A stretch of DNA of 35,453 bases from positions 1 to 35,453 of the forward strand of contig NZ_JAULRU010000428.1 of assembly GCF_030518155.1 (NCBI RefSeq). The letters are read 5' to 3'. Positions 16,719 to 25,142 of this stretch are shown piece by piece. The position numbers were made by a program, and so were the translations under genes. The stretch is from Gilvimarinus gilvus (GTDB lineage: Bacteria; Pseudomonadota; Gammaproteobacteria; Pseudomonadales; Cellvibrionaceae). Below the pieces are notes generated by a model, which saw nothing but the letters and a program-made list of their open reading frames with translations, was not told the DNA's origin and searched no databases. Numbering within the stretch: the first letter of the stretch is position 1; every line of letters starts with the position of its first letter.

Positions 16719-16753
16719 GCTGAGTATGCATGGGGTTTTTCAACAGCTGCTAG
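16719..16753. mobile_element. Fragment of the CAGGCTGTTGAAAA miniature element, right end only
   Basis: About 31 bases match the right end of the complete copies (GCTGAGTATGCATGGGG, then TTTTTCAACAG) with one C missing from the final CCTG, followed directly by CTAG (16750-16753). No left end is seen. The CTAG provides the stop codon of the minus-strand nucleoside hydrolase frame, so the element may have landed at or trimmed the end of that gene. Confidence 0.6.
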
Positions 16754-17736
16754 GGTAGTTTAGATGTTCCTATCATGGCCGAAAGTACTTCTCGGGTAAC
16801 GGCATCGACGTCCTTAACTATTAGGTAGCGATGCTGTCCCGCCTCGTTTGGGTGCCATGTGTTACCTCCGTCGTCGGTTACTTTAACTGTTCCGGCTGAA
16901 GAAAGCTGCCAATAGGGTTGAAGGCCTTGCACGGCAAAGAGTACAGCGGTTTGATCGTAAGAGGCATTCGCAGAGATGTCGCCGTCAAACTGATCTTGCA
17001 TCCATTGCGCGTGTTCGCTGAAGTGGCGATAGCCAATGTAAAGTGGATGGGCATGATCGAGCTGATTGAGGGTTTCGCCGGTCATAATAGCCTGGCCTAC
17101 TTCATAGCCCGAAAATACAACGGGCACATTGAGCACATCGAAAAGCTTGCGAGTTACGCCCGGCATATTGCCGTTAAAATTCTATTCCCAGTCGCCCTTT
17201 GGAAACTGTCCGCCCATGATCACGAATGTTTGAACTTTTTTCTGAACCAGTTCAACGCCATTCATATCGGAGTGCTCGTCAGGTGCGGATTCAAGCAATC
17301 TGAGGATGTTGAGAAGCGGCCCTACGGTTACAACGGTTATGCTGCTATCCGCTGCTTGGGCCAGCAACTTGCGATAAAGCTCGGTAGTGTCTGGGGTTTG
17401 ATCAATTTGGCGATTACTGCCTAACGCATCGACTAACGGTTTACTGTATTGCCATTCACCGTGCCATAGGCCTTCTTTACGGCTGCCCAGCGGAATATTG
17501 GGGTTACCGTAGTATTGGTTGATGGCGCCTATGGCCGGCAAGGAATAGCGCTCATTATTCCAGTTCATCACGGCTACAAGTTCGCATTTTCCCTGGTTGT
17601 GCATATGGTTGAGCATGGCCAACGCACCCAAATCATCGGCGTCACCGCCAAAATCGGTATCAAAAATAATAAGAGGTTTGGCGATACATCCAACGCTCAA
17701 GGCACAGAGTGCAAAAGCGAAAAACAGTGACTTCAT
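16750..17736 (-). pseudogene. Nucleoside hydrolase with in-frame amber codon
   Basis: Two open segments lie in the same frame, separated by one TAG (about 17180-17184, after FPKGDWE and before NFNGNMPG). Read through, they make a 328-residue inosine-uridine-type nucleoside hydrolase with a signal peptide (residues 1-19) and the metal- and ribose-binding motif DTDFGGDADD (about residues 26-35). Relatives usually have an aromatic residue before the NF, so a Tyr or Trp codon changed to TAG explains the break. The N-terminal 184 residues alone would lack half the fold. No frameshift is needed. The final stop comes from the CTAG at the edge of the element fragment. Confidence 0.8.
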
Positions 17737-17827
17737 GTTAAACCCTTATTTTTACTGGCAGGACTTGAGTGTAACTCTATTGCAAAGCAAGTACAGCTGC
17801 GGTTAACACTTTTTAGGTTGGGTAAAG

Positions 17828-18394
17828 CTAATCGGTAATTACCCGTAACCATTGGTGCATAGCCTGGCATTGGCGCCGGACAAGCTCCTCGTTGTTAAAA
17901 TTGTGTGCCAGTAACGCGGTGCCTTGGGCCATTGCCAATAGTGTTTCTGCGTGTTGCTTAGCAGATTTGGGTTCAATTTTGTTGAACTCGCCATGTAGCC
18001 AGTTCAGGCAATAATCCAGTAGAGCCCGAGTATGCTCCTTAGGAAGCGAAGTTTTGCCTATTTCGGTACTCAAACTGCCCATGGGACACCCATGGCGAGC
18101 CAGGTTTTTTCTTGTGTCTTCAACCATGCCAATAAACGCGCTCAGGCGCTCGCGCGGCGTGGCAAAGTTGGCAAAACCTGCCAGTGTTTCTTCCAGTTGC
18201 GCCAGCCGGTTATCCGCCACGGCCTGCAGCAAGCTTTGCTTAGACTTAAAATAGTAGGCCAAATTGCCCTTAAAAACCCCCGCTTTATTGGCAATGTCAC
18301 TTATGCTGGTGGCGTGGAAGCCTCTTTGGTAGAACAGGGTTTGTGCGGCATCGAGTATTTGGTTGCGACTATTGTCGGTGCTCATGGCAGGCAT
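17828..18394 (-). CDS. TetR-family transcriptional regulator
   Basis: A 188-residue protein with a TetR DNA-binding domain at the N-terminus (RNQILDAAQTLFYQRGFHAT then SISDIANKAGVFKGNLAYYF, about residues 9-52) and a helical ligand or dimer domain of the TetR_C type with CPMGSLSTE. The start lies six bases after the stop of the peroxiredoxin-like gene, so both are probably one transcript. TetR proteins encoded this way commonly repress their own operon. The effector is unknown. The ATG three codons further in is also possible. Confidence 0.9.
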   Translation of the reverse strand: MPAMSTDNSRNQILDAAQTLFYQRGFHATSISDIANKAGVFKGNLAYYFKSKQSLLQAVADNRLAQLEETLAGFANFATPRERLSAFIGMVEDTRKNLARHGCPMGSLSTEIGKTSLPKEHTRALLDYCLNWLHGEFNKIEPKSAKQHAETLLAMAQGTALLAHNFNNEELVRRQCQAMHQWLRVITD

Positions 18395-18400
18395 CCAGGC

Positions 18401-18937
18401 TTAAGGTTCACGAATAAAATTCAATACGGTCTCCAGCGGCAAATGATCGCCAATATCTTTGCCGTAGTAAGCGGTGTGTATACGCCCATTTTCATCGATC
18501 AAAAAGTCCGCAGGAACCGTATGCAGTGACGCGTCTATTTTACCCGGCCAGAAGCCTTGGCGAAATGCGCGAAGAACCTGTTGTGGTTTCAATAACATTT
18601 TCAGTAATGCGCCGACCCGAGGTTCCAGTCCGTAGTTGCGGTATAGCTGCTTTGCTGGATCGGCGACTAAGGCAAAGGGCGCGTCTTGTTTGCCAACGTA
18701 CCGTAGCATTGACTGCTTTGGGCTTTGAAAGACTCCAATAAGACACAACTTACCCTCGAACTGCGGCCAGCGATCAATTAACTCGTGAATCCTCAAATTA
18801 CACAGCGGGCAGCTGGCGTAGCGGTAGAAACTCAGCATGACCTTTTGGCCTTTCAGTGCGTCCAGTGACAGTGTGTTGTCAAATATATCTTGCGTTACAA
18901 ATGTTGGAGCGGTATCGCCAGTCTCAAGGGTGGGCAT
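18401..18937 (-). CDS. AhpC/TSA peroxiredoxin-like protein
   Basis: This 178-residue protein has the thioredoxin fold of peroxiredoxin-like proteins, with GDTAPTFV near the start and SFYRYASCPLCNLRIHEL in the active-site region. C43 and C46 form a CPLC pair where classical peroxiredoxins have a single catalytic Cys in a PxxxTxxC context, so it belongs to the looser peroxiredoxin-like group. Its later segment VPADFLIDENGRIHTAYYG is typical of the fold. It lacks a signal peptide and is probably cytoplasmic. It leads a two-gene unit with the TetR regulator. Confidence 0.85.
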   Translation of the reverse strand: MPTLETGDTAPTFVTQDIFDNTLSLDALKGQKVMLSFYRYASCPLCNLRIHELIDRWPQFEGKLCLIGVFQSPKQSMLRYVGKQDAPFALVADPAKQLYRNYGLEPRVGALLKMLLKPQQVLRAFRQGFWPGKIDASLHTVPADFLIDENGRIHTAYYGKDIGDHLPLETVLNFIREP

Positions 18938-19226
18938 AGGCTTGTCTCTTATTCAGTTTGGTCAATTGCCCAAATATATCTTGGTCGGTCGTCCAAATCA
19001 ATATGTCGTTGTTTAAAGATCACGAGTGACGGCCGCAAAGGTGTTGTCAGTAAGCTTGAGCTATTTAGATGCTCTAGTTCACATTTTTTACTGCTAACAA
19101 TGGCAAGTGTCTTAACTGGCACCCCGGTTGCAACTCGTCGTTACAAGGCAGGTAAAACACGTGTAATCAAAGTATTCATTACAAGGTTTTTAACGCTTGG
19201 TGTAACTCTTACAAAAGGAGAAGGTT

Positions 19227-19583
19227 ATGAAACAGGTATTGGCACTTCTGTCATCGTTGGCTTTCGTTATAGTCGTAACCGGCTGCGCATCGGGTGTCGC
19301 CAAGCCCGATAGTATGCTTGCGCAAGCACAGTCTCGCATAGAGCAGGCGAGATCGGTTGATGCCGATCGTCACGCGCCCGTTATCTTCCGTGATGCACAG
19401 AAAAATTATGAAATGGCTAATGATTTAATTGCGCAAGAAGAGTACGAGAAGGCACGGGATTATTTGGAGAGATCCATCAGCGATGCCAACCTAGCCATTG
19501 CAACCAGCAATGCTGAAAAATCTTCAAGGGCTTCTAAGCAAGTTCAGGATAACCTGCGGGCGCTAGAGCGCGAAGTGAAATAA
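19227..19583 (+). CDS. DUF4398-type lipoprotein
   Basis: The 118-residue protein has a lipoprotein signal with lipobox VTGC (Cys near residue 20) and a helical DUF4398-like domain. Typical elements are HAPVIFRDAQKNYEMANDLI and YEKARDYLERSISDANLA, predicted to form a long two-helix hairpin. AAAAGGAG precedes the ATG. It is followed 73 bp downstream by an OmpA-family lipoprotein whose N-terminal region is of the same kind, so the two probably work together at the outer membrane or cell wall. Its specific role is not known. Confidence 0.88.
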   Translation: MKQVLALLSSLAFVIVVTGCASGVAKPDSMLAQAQSRIEQARSVDADRHAPVIFRDAQKNYEMANDLIAQEEYEKARDYLERSISDANLAIATSNAEKSSRASKQVQDNLRALEREVK

Positions 19584-19656
19584 TCACATTCTGGCTATTT
19601 TCCGCAATACGCAGAACAGACGGTGGTTTGGATTTTCTCAACACAATGGGAGAAAC

Positions 19657-20616
19657 ATGATGTTTAGTAAAAAGTTAATGGGTATGTCGACAGTAACGGC
19701 GGTTTTGATGGCAGGGTGTGCAACCGCTCCCGTCGAAGATAACCGCCTGAGTACCTTGCAGGATAAATACACCAACGTGGCTACTGTCGATAATGCTCGC
19801 GAGTATGCGCCGGTACAGCTCAAAGAGGCGGAAGAGGGGCTAGATAAACTTGAAAGGTTGATGGCATCCAATGCCAGTGAGCAGGCAATCAGGCAGCAAG
19901 TTTATTTGGTTGAGAGACAGCTCAGTATTGCCACCCAGACATCACGCATGAATAAGGCGGATGAGGTGGTGGAGCAGGCCGATGAGCGTCGTAACGAGTT
20001 ACTGTTATCCGCACGCACGCAACGCGCAGAGCGGGCGGAAGCTCTTGCGGCGGAAAAAGAACGCCAGGCACTAATGGCGGAAAAACGTGCTCAATCTGCG
20101 TTGCAAGAAGCAGAAACAGCGCAGAATCGTGCGCTACAGGCAGAGAAATCTGCGTTGGCAGCGCAGGCGTTGGCCGAGCAAATGAGCGCAAAAGCCGAGG
20201 CGCTGGAAGCCGATCTTGAAAATATTTCCACTGAGCGAACTGAACGTGGTTTGGTATTAACCCTGGGTAATATCCTGTTTGAGTTGGATGAGGCACAGAT
20301 CAAGCCTGGATCGGAACGAACGCTGGAGCGCGTTGCGACTTTTCTTAAGGAGTACCCAGACCGCGAGGTGATGATTGAAGGTTTCACCGATAGCACAGGT
20401 GATGACAGTTATAACTTAAACCTGTCGGAGCGCAGGGCCGAATCGGTTGAAGAACATTTGATTAATAATGGCGTGAAAGCGGATCGCATTGCCACTATGG
20501 GCTACGGTGAGGCGCATCCGGTTGCCAGTAACGATAACTCCGCAGGTCGACTGCAAAATAGGCGCGTCGAGATTGTGATAGGTAATCAGGGCGAAGCCGT
20601 AAAGTCACGAGAATAG
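19657..20616 (+). CDS. OmpA-family lipoprotein with DUF4398-like N-terminus
   Basis: This 319-residue protein has a lipobox (LMAGC, Cys near residue 21), a DUF4398-like helical segment (about residues 30-110), a long Ala/Glu-rich coiled coil (about 115-190) and a C-terminal OmpA domain (about 200-310). The OmpA part shows LFELDEAQIKPGSERTL, IEGFTDSTGDDSYNLNLSERR and LQNRRVEI, the residues that bind peptidoglycan diaminopimelate. It likely bridges the outer membrane and the cell wall. The first of two adjacent ATGs is taken; GGGAGA lies just upstream. Confidence 0.92.
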   Translation: MMFSKKLMGMSTVTAVLMAGCATAPVEDNRLSTLQDKYTNVATVDNAREYAPVQLKEAEEGLDKLERLMASNASEQAIRQQVYLVERQLSIATQTSRMNKADEVVEQADERRNELLLSARTQRAERAEALAAEKERQALMAEKRAQSALQEAETAQNRALQAEKSALAAQALAEQMSAKAEALEADLENISTERTERGLVLTLGNILFELDEAQIKPGSERTLERVATFLKEYPDREVMIEGFTDSTGDDSYNLNLSERRAESVEEHLINNGVKADRIATMGYGEAHPVASNDNSAGRLQNRRVEIVIGNQGEAVKSRE

Positions 20617-20631
20617 CCCGCCTAACGGGAA

Positions 20632-20670
20632 GGCCACTGACGTCGACCTGGTCAGTGGTCTTACTGTTCT
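20632..20670. terminator. Hairpin between convergent ompA-like gene and ebo operon
   Basis: GGCCACTGAC (20632-20641) pairs with GTCAGTGGTC (20651-20660), with one G-T pair, around a 9-base loop. It lies between two genes that converge, so it can serve both. The T-content after it is modest. Confidence 0.6.
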
Positions 20671-20675
20671 AAGGA

Positions 20676-21389
20676 CTAATCGCCGCGCACATAGCGCTGA
20701 CCAAAGCGCGTTAAAATGACGGTGGCTACGCCCGCAAGTAGCCAAACGGGCGCAACCGCAACGACAAGATATACCCCATCGATCAAGCCCATGCAGGCTA
20801 TCATCCAGGGAATAATCGGAAAGCCGTAACCGCCTTCTTTATAATTTTCCGCGCGGGCGACAACGGTCACCAACAAGGTGTAAATACACTGAATAAGGCC
20901 AATGACCAGCACGGCGACAGGCAACGTGCCAGCGATGGCAAAGGCGCCGACCAGGTAGACACCGAGGCGGGTGGTCGCCATTAAAAAGACGCTGCTACTG
21001 TGTTTTTTATGCAATGTGTCGTAGGCGACAATTAACGCAAGTAAACCGCACGCGGCCCATATGCCCCGTGCGCTGGGTGCCAGCAGTAGTAAACTGAGCC
21101 CTAGCGCAAACAACCCCAGCGTGAGCGATAAAACTGTCGCGGCTTTTATTTTACCGGCGGGTATCGGGCGATAAGGTTGGCGCTCGGCATCCCAGTGGCG
21201 ATCACAGTAGTCATTCAAACACATGCCGCCGGCGTAAAAGCACGACAGCGCCGCTATCAGTATAAGCAAGGTGGTGATGGAAAAAGGGACTGCCATCGCT
21301 GCCGAGGTCAGCACACTCGCGCTTACCAGGTTCATCCAGACGGTAGGTAGGTTGCTAACGCGCCCCAAGGTCAGTGCGGTTTTAATCAT
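20676..21389 (-). CDS. UbiA-like prenyltransferase EboC
   Basis: A 237-residue membrane protein with about seven to eight helices and the UbiA-superfamily first Asp-rich motif NDYCDRHWDAE (N59, D60, D63, D67), followed by RPIPAGKI. A second polar site, AYDTLHKKHSS, replaces the classical second DxxxD motif. It is the last gene of the ebo cluster; its ATG overlaps the end of eboF by eight bases. UbiA-family enzymes attach a prenyl chain to an acceptor in the membrane, but the substrate of EboC is unknown. A membrane-bound member fits the proposed role of the cluster in moving a metabolite to the periplasm. Confidence 0.9.
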   Translation of the reverse strand: MIKTALTLGRVSNLPTVWMNLVSASVLTSAAMAVPFSITTLLILIAALSCFYAGGMCLNDYCDRHWDAERQPYRPIPAGKIKAATVLSLTLGLFALGLSLLLLAPSARGIWAACGLLALIVAYDTLHKKHSSSVFLMATTRLGVYLVGAFAIAGTLPVAVLVIGLIQCIYTLLVTVVARAENYKEGGYGFPIIPWMIACMGLIDGVYLVVAVAPVWLLAGVATVILTRFGQRYVRGD

Positions 21390-22842
21390 CTTTCTTGCGG
21401 CTCATGTCTATTGTTTCTTCTGGTTCTTTATCCGCAATTGCAGTTGCTTCAACGTCTGCCACATTGGGCGAGACCTCATTAAATATATGCTGCAGAATCA
21501 GTTCACAGACTTCGGTCGCATCCAGCTTACCTCGGGGTAATAAGTCAGGGCGACTGCTCATCAGTATAGGCGTGGAGTACTCAGAGCCGTCACTGACACC
21601 ATGTGAGCCTTTTATTTGGCTCGCATCGGTGGAAATAACATCCAACACATAGCGAAACCCCAGTTTTTTCTGCAGCACCTTCCGCGCGGCTTTTAACTTG
21701 GGGAATTTCAAGCGGGGGTCGAAAAACATTTCGCAGGGGTCAAAGCCGGGTTTTTTGTGAATCTCTACCTGGTGGGCAAAATCAGGCGCCCGATTTTCAT
21801 CGTTCCAGTAATAGTAGGTAAACCAGCTGTCGGCTTCGGCAAGCAAAATCAGCTCGCCGGCGCGTTCATGGTCCAGCCCGTACTCGGCGCGTTCGGCACC
21901 TTCAAGTACTTTGGCAACACCAGGTGTTTGTTCGAACAGCGCTTTAATTTCGGCGGTGTCTTCGGGCTTTTGTACGTAAATGTGGGATATTTGATGATCG
22001 CTCATGGCAAACGCCCGGCAGGTATCAAAATCCAGATACTCGCGGCCCAAATCCACTTTCAGCGATAGCTTGCCGGCATCGCGCAAAATTCTGTTTGGGT
22101 GCACAGGGCGGTTGACCGGTTGAATGCCGTATTCGGACAGCAATATGACATTACAACCTTGAGCTTTAAAGAACGTGAGCAAGTCGCCCACCAGATCATC
22201 AATTTCTTTTAAGTCTTTGCCAATGTCACCGTCGGGCCCAAATTTCTGCAGGCAGTAATCGAGATGCGGTAGATACACCAGTTGCAATGTTGGCTGATGT
22301 TCGCGCTCTACATGCATGGCCGCATCGGCAATCCAGCGGCTGGATTTAACGCTGGTGGCTGGCCCCCAAAAATGAAACAGCGGAAAGGTACCTAATTTTT
22401 CGGTTAGGGTGTCACGCAATTCGAGAGGAAAAGTGTAGCAGTCGGGTAATTTTTTGCCGTCAGCGCAGTACAGTGGGCGTGGGGTTAAGGTGTAGTCGGC
22501 ACCGGTCGCCATGGCGTACCACCAAAAGGTATTGGAGCAGGTGAAATCGGCATTGCGGGCCCGCCCCATGTCCCAGATTTTTGGTGCCTGAATCAGCTTA
22601 TTACTCTGGCGCCACAGCCAGACTTCGTTTTGGTCGCGGAAATACCAGCCGTTGGCGACAATGCCGTGTTCGCTCGGGCGTTTACCGGTCAAATAAGTGG
22701 CTTGGGCGCTGCAAGTGACGGCCGGGGTGACCGGTTTAATATCGGTACACTGTTGTCTGGCCAGCGTATTAATGTTGGGTGTGTGTTCGCCTAATAAATT
22801 GCGAGTCAATCCAACCACGTTTAATACAACGGTTCTTTGCAT
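21382..22842 (-). CDS. Alkaline-phosphatase-superfamily phosphodiesterase EboF
   Basis: The 486-residue protein belongs to the nucleotide pyrophosphatase/phosphodiesterase branch of the alkaline phosphatase superfamily. The nucleophile segment AVTCSAQATYLTGKRPSEHG has T43 at the usual position. Likely metal ligands occur in HLDYC, MSDHQISH and GSHGVSDGSEY. The N-terminal strand reads VVLNVVGLT, where relatives usually have an Asp in this place. No signal peptide is evident, so it seems cytoplasmic. It begins 24 bp after eboE and overlaps eboC. The substrate is unknown; a phosphate or diphosphate ester made by the other Ebo enzymes is a reasonable guess. Confidence 0.9.
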   Translation of the reverse strand: MQRTVVLNVVGLTRNLLGEHTPNINTLARQQCTDIKPVTPAVTCSAQATYLTGKRPSEHGIVANGWYFRDQNEVWLWRQSNKLIQAPKIWDMGRARNADFTCSNTFWWYAMATGADYTLTPRPLYCADGKKLPDCYTFPLELRDTLTEKLGTFPLFHFWGPATSVKSSRWIADAAMHVEREHQPTLQLVYLPHLDYCLQKFGPDGDIGKDLKEIDDLVGDLLTFFKAQGCNVILLSEYGIQPVNRPVHPNRILRDAGKLSLKVDLGREYLDFDTCRAFAMSDHQISHIYVQKPEDTAEIKALFEQTPGVAKVLEGAERAEYGLDHERAGELILLAEADSWFTYYYWNDENRAPDFAHQVEIHKKPGFDPCEMFFDPRLKFPKLKAARKVLQKKLGFRYVLDVISTDASQIKGSHGVSDGSEYSTPILMSSRPDLLPRGKLDATEVCELILQHIFNEVSPNVADVEATAIADKEPEETIDMSRKKDD

Positions 22843-22866
22843 ATGACGGCCTTACGGATAAAAAAT

Positions 22867-23991
22867 TTAGGATGCTTTGTCTGCGAGCAGGTTGCCAACC
22901 CAGGTGAGTTCACGGGCGATGTTTTCGCTGATGCTGCCGTGACGTAAATGCTCGGGAATGGCCTTAAAGCTGTAGGTTTCCACTTCCAGCGGGGTGTCGG
23001 TATCAAGCAGTGGCAGCAGTTCTATTAGAAAATCCTGAGTGCTACCGACCTCGCCTAAGTGTTCGCAGAAAATGGGAATGTGAAAGTGCACGCGGCATTC
23101 ATCGAACTGTTGGCCGTTCGCCAGTGCGCGAGCAAACTCGGGTAAGTCGGCAAAGCGCTGCAGTGCGCCATTCGCGCTGCAGCGAGCCACGGCCTGATGT
23201 AAATAAACTGGCTCATCAAACGCTAGTAGCTTTTCTATTTCCAGACCGCTGGCTTTCAGCGCGCTGGACACCTGAACCTTGCCGATGGTTATCCCGGCCG
23301 CTTTAATACGCGCGAGGCATTCGGTGGCAGTTTCAAACTCGACGGCCTGATGGCAGCAATCAAAACACAAGCCAACGTGCGTTTTCAAATGGCTGGGTAA
23401 ATTGAGCCGCTGAAAAAATTCGATGGCCTCTTCGGTGGTTTCAAGAACGCACTCCGGCTCGGGTTCAATGGCCAGTACCAGCTCAATGCCGTGCTGCTTG
23501 GTCAATTGCTGGAAGTGCTCCGCGACTTCGAGCACATGAGAACAGGCAGTGGCCCAGTCACTGTCTTTAAACGCAGGTTTAAACGCAATGGGCACGGTGG
23601 ATATGGAAATACGCTTGGCGTCTGGCTGCAAGGCAACGGCTAAATCACCCAGGCGCTTGCTGTACTCCACCCGTTCGCGTTCGCGCCAATCGGGTAGGTA
23701 GACGTTTTCTTTTACCCGGGTTTCGTGAAAGGTGCCGTAGGGAAAACCGTTTATTGTCAGCAGGTAGGCGTTGTGTTGTTTGCACCACTGCTGAAATTGT
23801 GCAATCGCAGCATCGTCCACTTCTTGTGCGGCCTGATGGGCAATTCGCAAGCCGAGGGGAAAAGCTGCATCGCCGCCTAGCTGCTGTTTAACGTCCAGCG
23901 CGTGGCTGTTGAGATTATGCATTATGTCCGCCCAGGATTCCCCCGGGTGGATATTGCTGCAGTATGTCAGCGCGCGGTTTAATGCGGCCAT
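22867..23991 (-). CDS. TIM-barrel metabolite-traffic protein EboE
   Basis: This 374-residue protein has the xylose-isomerase-like TIM-barrel fold: ISISTVPIAF, LAIEPEPECVLETTEEAI, HVGLCFDCCHQAVEFE and HFHIPIF place Glu, Asp and His residues at strand ends as metal or sugar ligands. It opens with the EboE-type ALTYCSNIHPGESW. The ATG at 23991 is preferred over an upstream TTG at 24018 because GGAGG sits just before it; it overlaps the end of eboD by 13 bases. The family is annotated for metabolite traffic because of the Nostoc work, and its reaction is not established. Confidence 0.9.
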   Translation of the reverse strand: MAALNRALTYCSNIHPGESWADIMHNLNSHALDVKQQLGGDAAFPLGLRIAHQAAQEVDDAAIAQFQQWCKQHNAYLLTINGFPYGTFHETRVKENVYLPDWRERERVEYSKRLGDLAVALQPDAKRISISTVPIAFKPAFKDSDWATACSHVLEVAEHFQQLTKQHGIELVLAIEPEPECVLETTEEAIEFFQRLNLPSHLKTHVGLCFDCCHQAVEFETATECLARIKAAGITIGKVQVSSALKASGLEIEKLLAFDEPVYLHQAVARCSANGALQRFADLPEFARALANGQQFDECRVHFHIPIFCEHLGEVGSTQDFLIELLPLLDTDTPLEVETYSFKAIPEHLRHGSISENIARELTWVGNLLADKAS

Positions 23992-25124
23992 ACGCCCTCC
24001 AGCAAATGCTGGCGGCAAGTTTCCATGGCTTTGTGGTCGATTTCATTCACCTCAATGGCGGCGCCGGCCTGCGTCAGCAGTGTGATGCATAGCTTGCCGC
24101 CCAAATGCTCGCGGAAGTCTTCCAGCGCTTTGTGAATATCGAGTGACTCCAGTGCCCGGTGGGTCAAATTAAAGCCAACACCTTCCAGGGTTTCGCGAAT
24201 ACGGTTCAACGTGGGCAGTTCGATCATGCCCTTTAAGAACGAATAAATTGAGTCGAGCGCAATACCAATGGCAACGGCTTCGCCGTGGCGCAGCTCGCTG
24301 GCTGAAATCTCTTCTAAGCGGTGCGCGCACCAGTGGCCAAAGTCCAAAGGCCGCGCGCTGCCCTGCTCGAAGGGATCGCCACTGCTACGGATATGATTGA
24401 GGTGCAACTCGGCGCAGCGGGTAATCATGTACTCGGTTTCTTGCTGACTAAAATCCGCCAAGGCCGAACGGTTTTTATGCAGCCACGTAAAAAATTCGCC
24501 ATCGCGAATCAGCGCCACTTTAATGGCTTCTGCTATGCCGCTAACGCGGTCGCGCGGAGGTAGGGTGTTTAGAAAATCGAAATCGTTAATCACCGCGAAG
24601 GGGGCGGCAAAAGTGCCAAGATAATTTTTGCGGCCACGATAGTTAATGGCATTTTTTACCCCAATGCCGGCATCGTTCTGTGCCAGCACTGTAGTGGGCA
24701 TGCGAATCAAGCGAATGCCGCGGTGGGCTGTCGCCGCCGCATAACCAATGGCATCGACCACGGCGCCGCCGCCAATTACCAGGGCAAAACTGTGGCGGTC
24801 AATGTTTTGGGTTTGGGTACGCTGGTAAAACTCGTCCACCTCGACTGGGTCAGACTTACTGATTTCCCCGCCGCGCACAATTAGCGGTGGCTCGATCAAT
24901 TCAATCACTTCATTGTGAACATCGGCATAGAACTGCAGGCGCTCGACCAAATCGGGGTGAGCTTCCAGCACATTTTTATCAATGACGGGCAGTACCCGAT
25001 GGGGGCCGACTCCTGCGCGTGACACTATATCGGTGAGTACCGTACTTTCAGGCGCTAACGTGTCCCGGTCGAAGCAGACCGGGAACGAGTAATTCATCAC
25101 AAAGGATTGATCTATTTGATACAC
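23979..25124 (-). CDS. 3-dehydroquinate-synthase-like cyclase EboD
   Basis: The 381-residue protein belongs to the sugar phosphate cyclase superfamily. It has the NAD-binding GGGAVVDAIGYAAATAHRG, the phosphate-binding KNYLGTF, a metal-binding Glu in GIAEAIKVALI, and metal-binding His residues in FGHWCAHRLEE and LRHGEAVAIG. It is not in an aroB setting, and the ebo context makes a secondary role likely: EboD proteins group with cyclases acting on sedoheptulose 7-phosphate-like or related substrates rather than with shikimate-pathway enzymes. The start is GTG at 25124, five bases after GGAGAG. It follows eboB by 18 bp. Confidence 0.9.
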   Translation of the reverse strand: MYQIDQSFVMNYSFPVCFDRDTLAPESTVLTDIVSRAGVGPHRVLPVIDKNVLEAHPDLVERLQFYADVHNEVIELIEPPLIVRGGEISKSDPVEVDEFYQRTQTQNIDRHSFALVIGGGAVVDAIGYAAATAHRGIRLIRMPTTVLAQNDAGIGVKNAINYRGRKNYLGTFAAPFAVINDFDFLNTLPPRDRVSGIAEAIKVALIRDGEFFTWLHKNRSALADFSQQETEYMITRCAELHLNHIRSSGDPFEQGSARPLDFGHWCAHRLEEISASELRHGEAVAIGIALDSIYSFLKGMIELPTLNRIRETLEGVGFNLTHRALESLDIHKALEDFREHLGGKLCITLLTQAGAAIEVNEIDHKAMETCRQHLLEGVWPH

Positions 25125-25142
25125 AAGGCTCTCCGCTTCGCT

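Noticed and set aside
23979-25124. EboD as the shikimate-pathway enzyme AroB
   Set aside because: The fold is the same, but the gene lies inside a six-gene ebo operon and not next to aroK, so a separate role is more likely.
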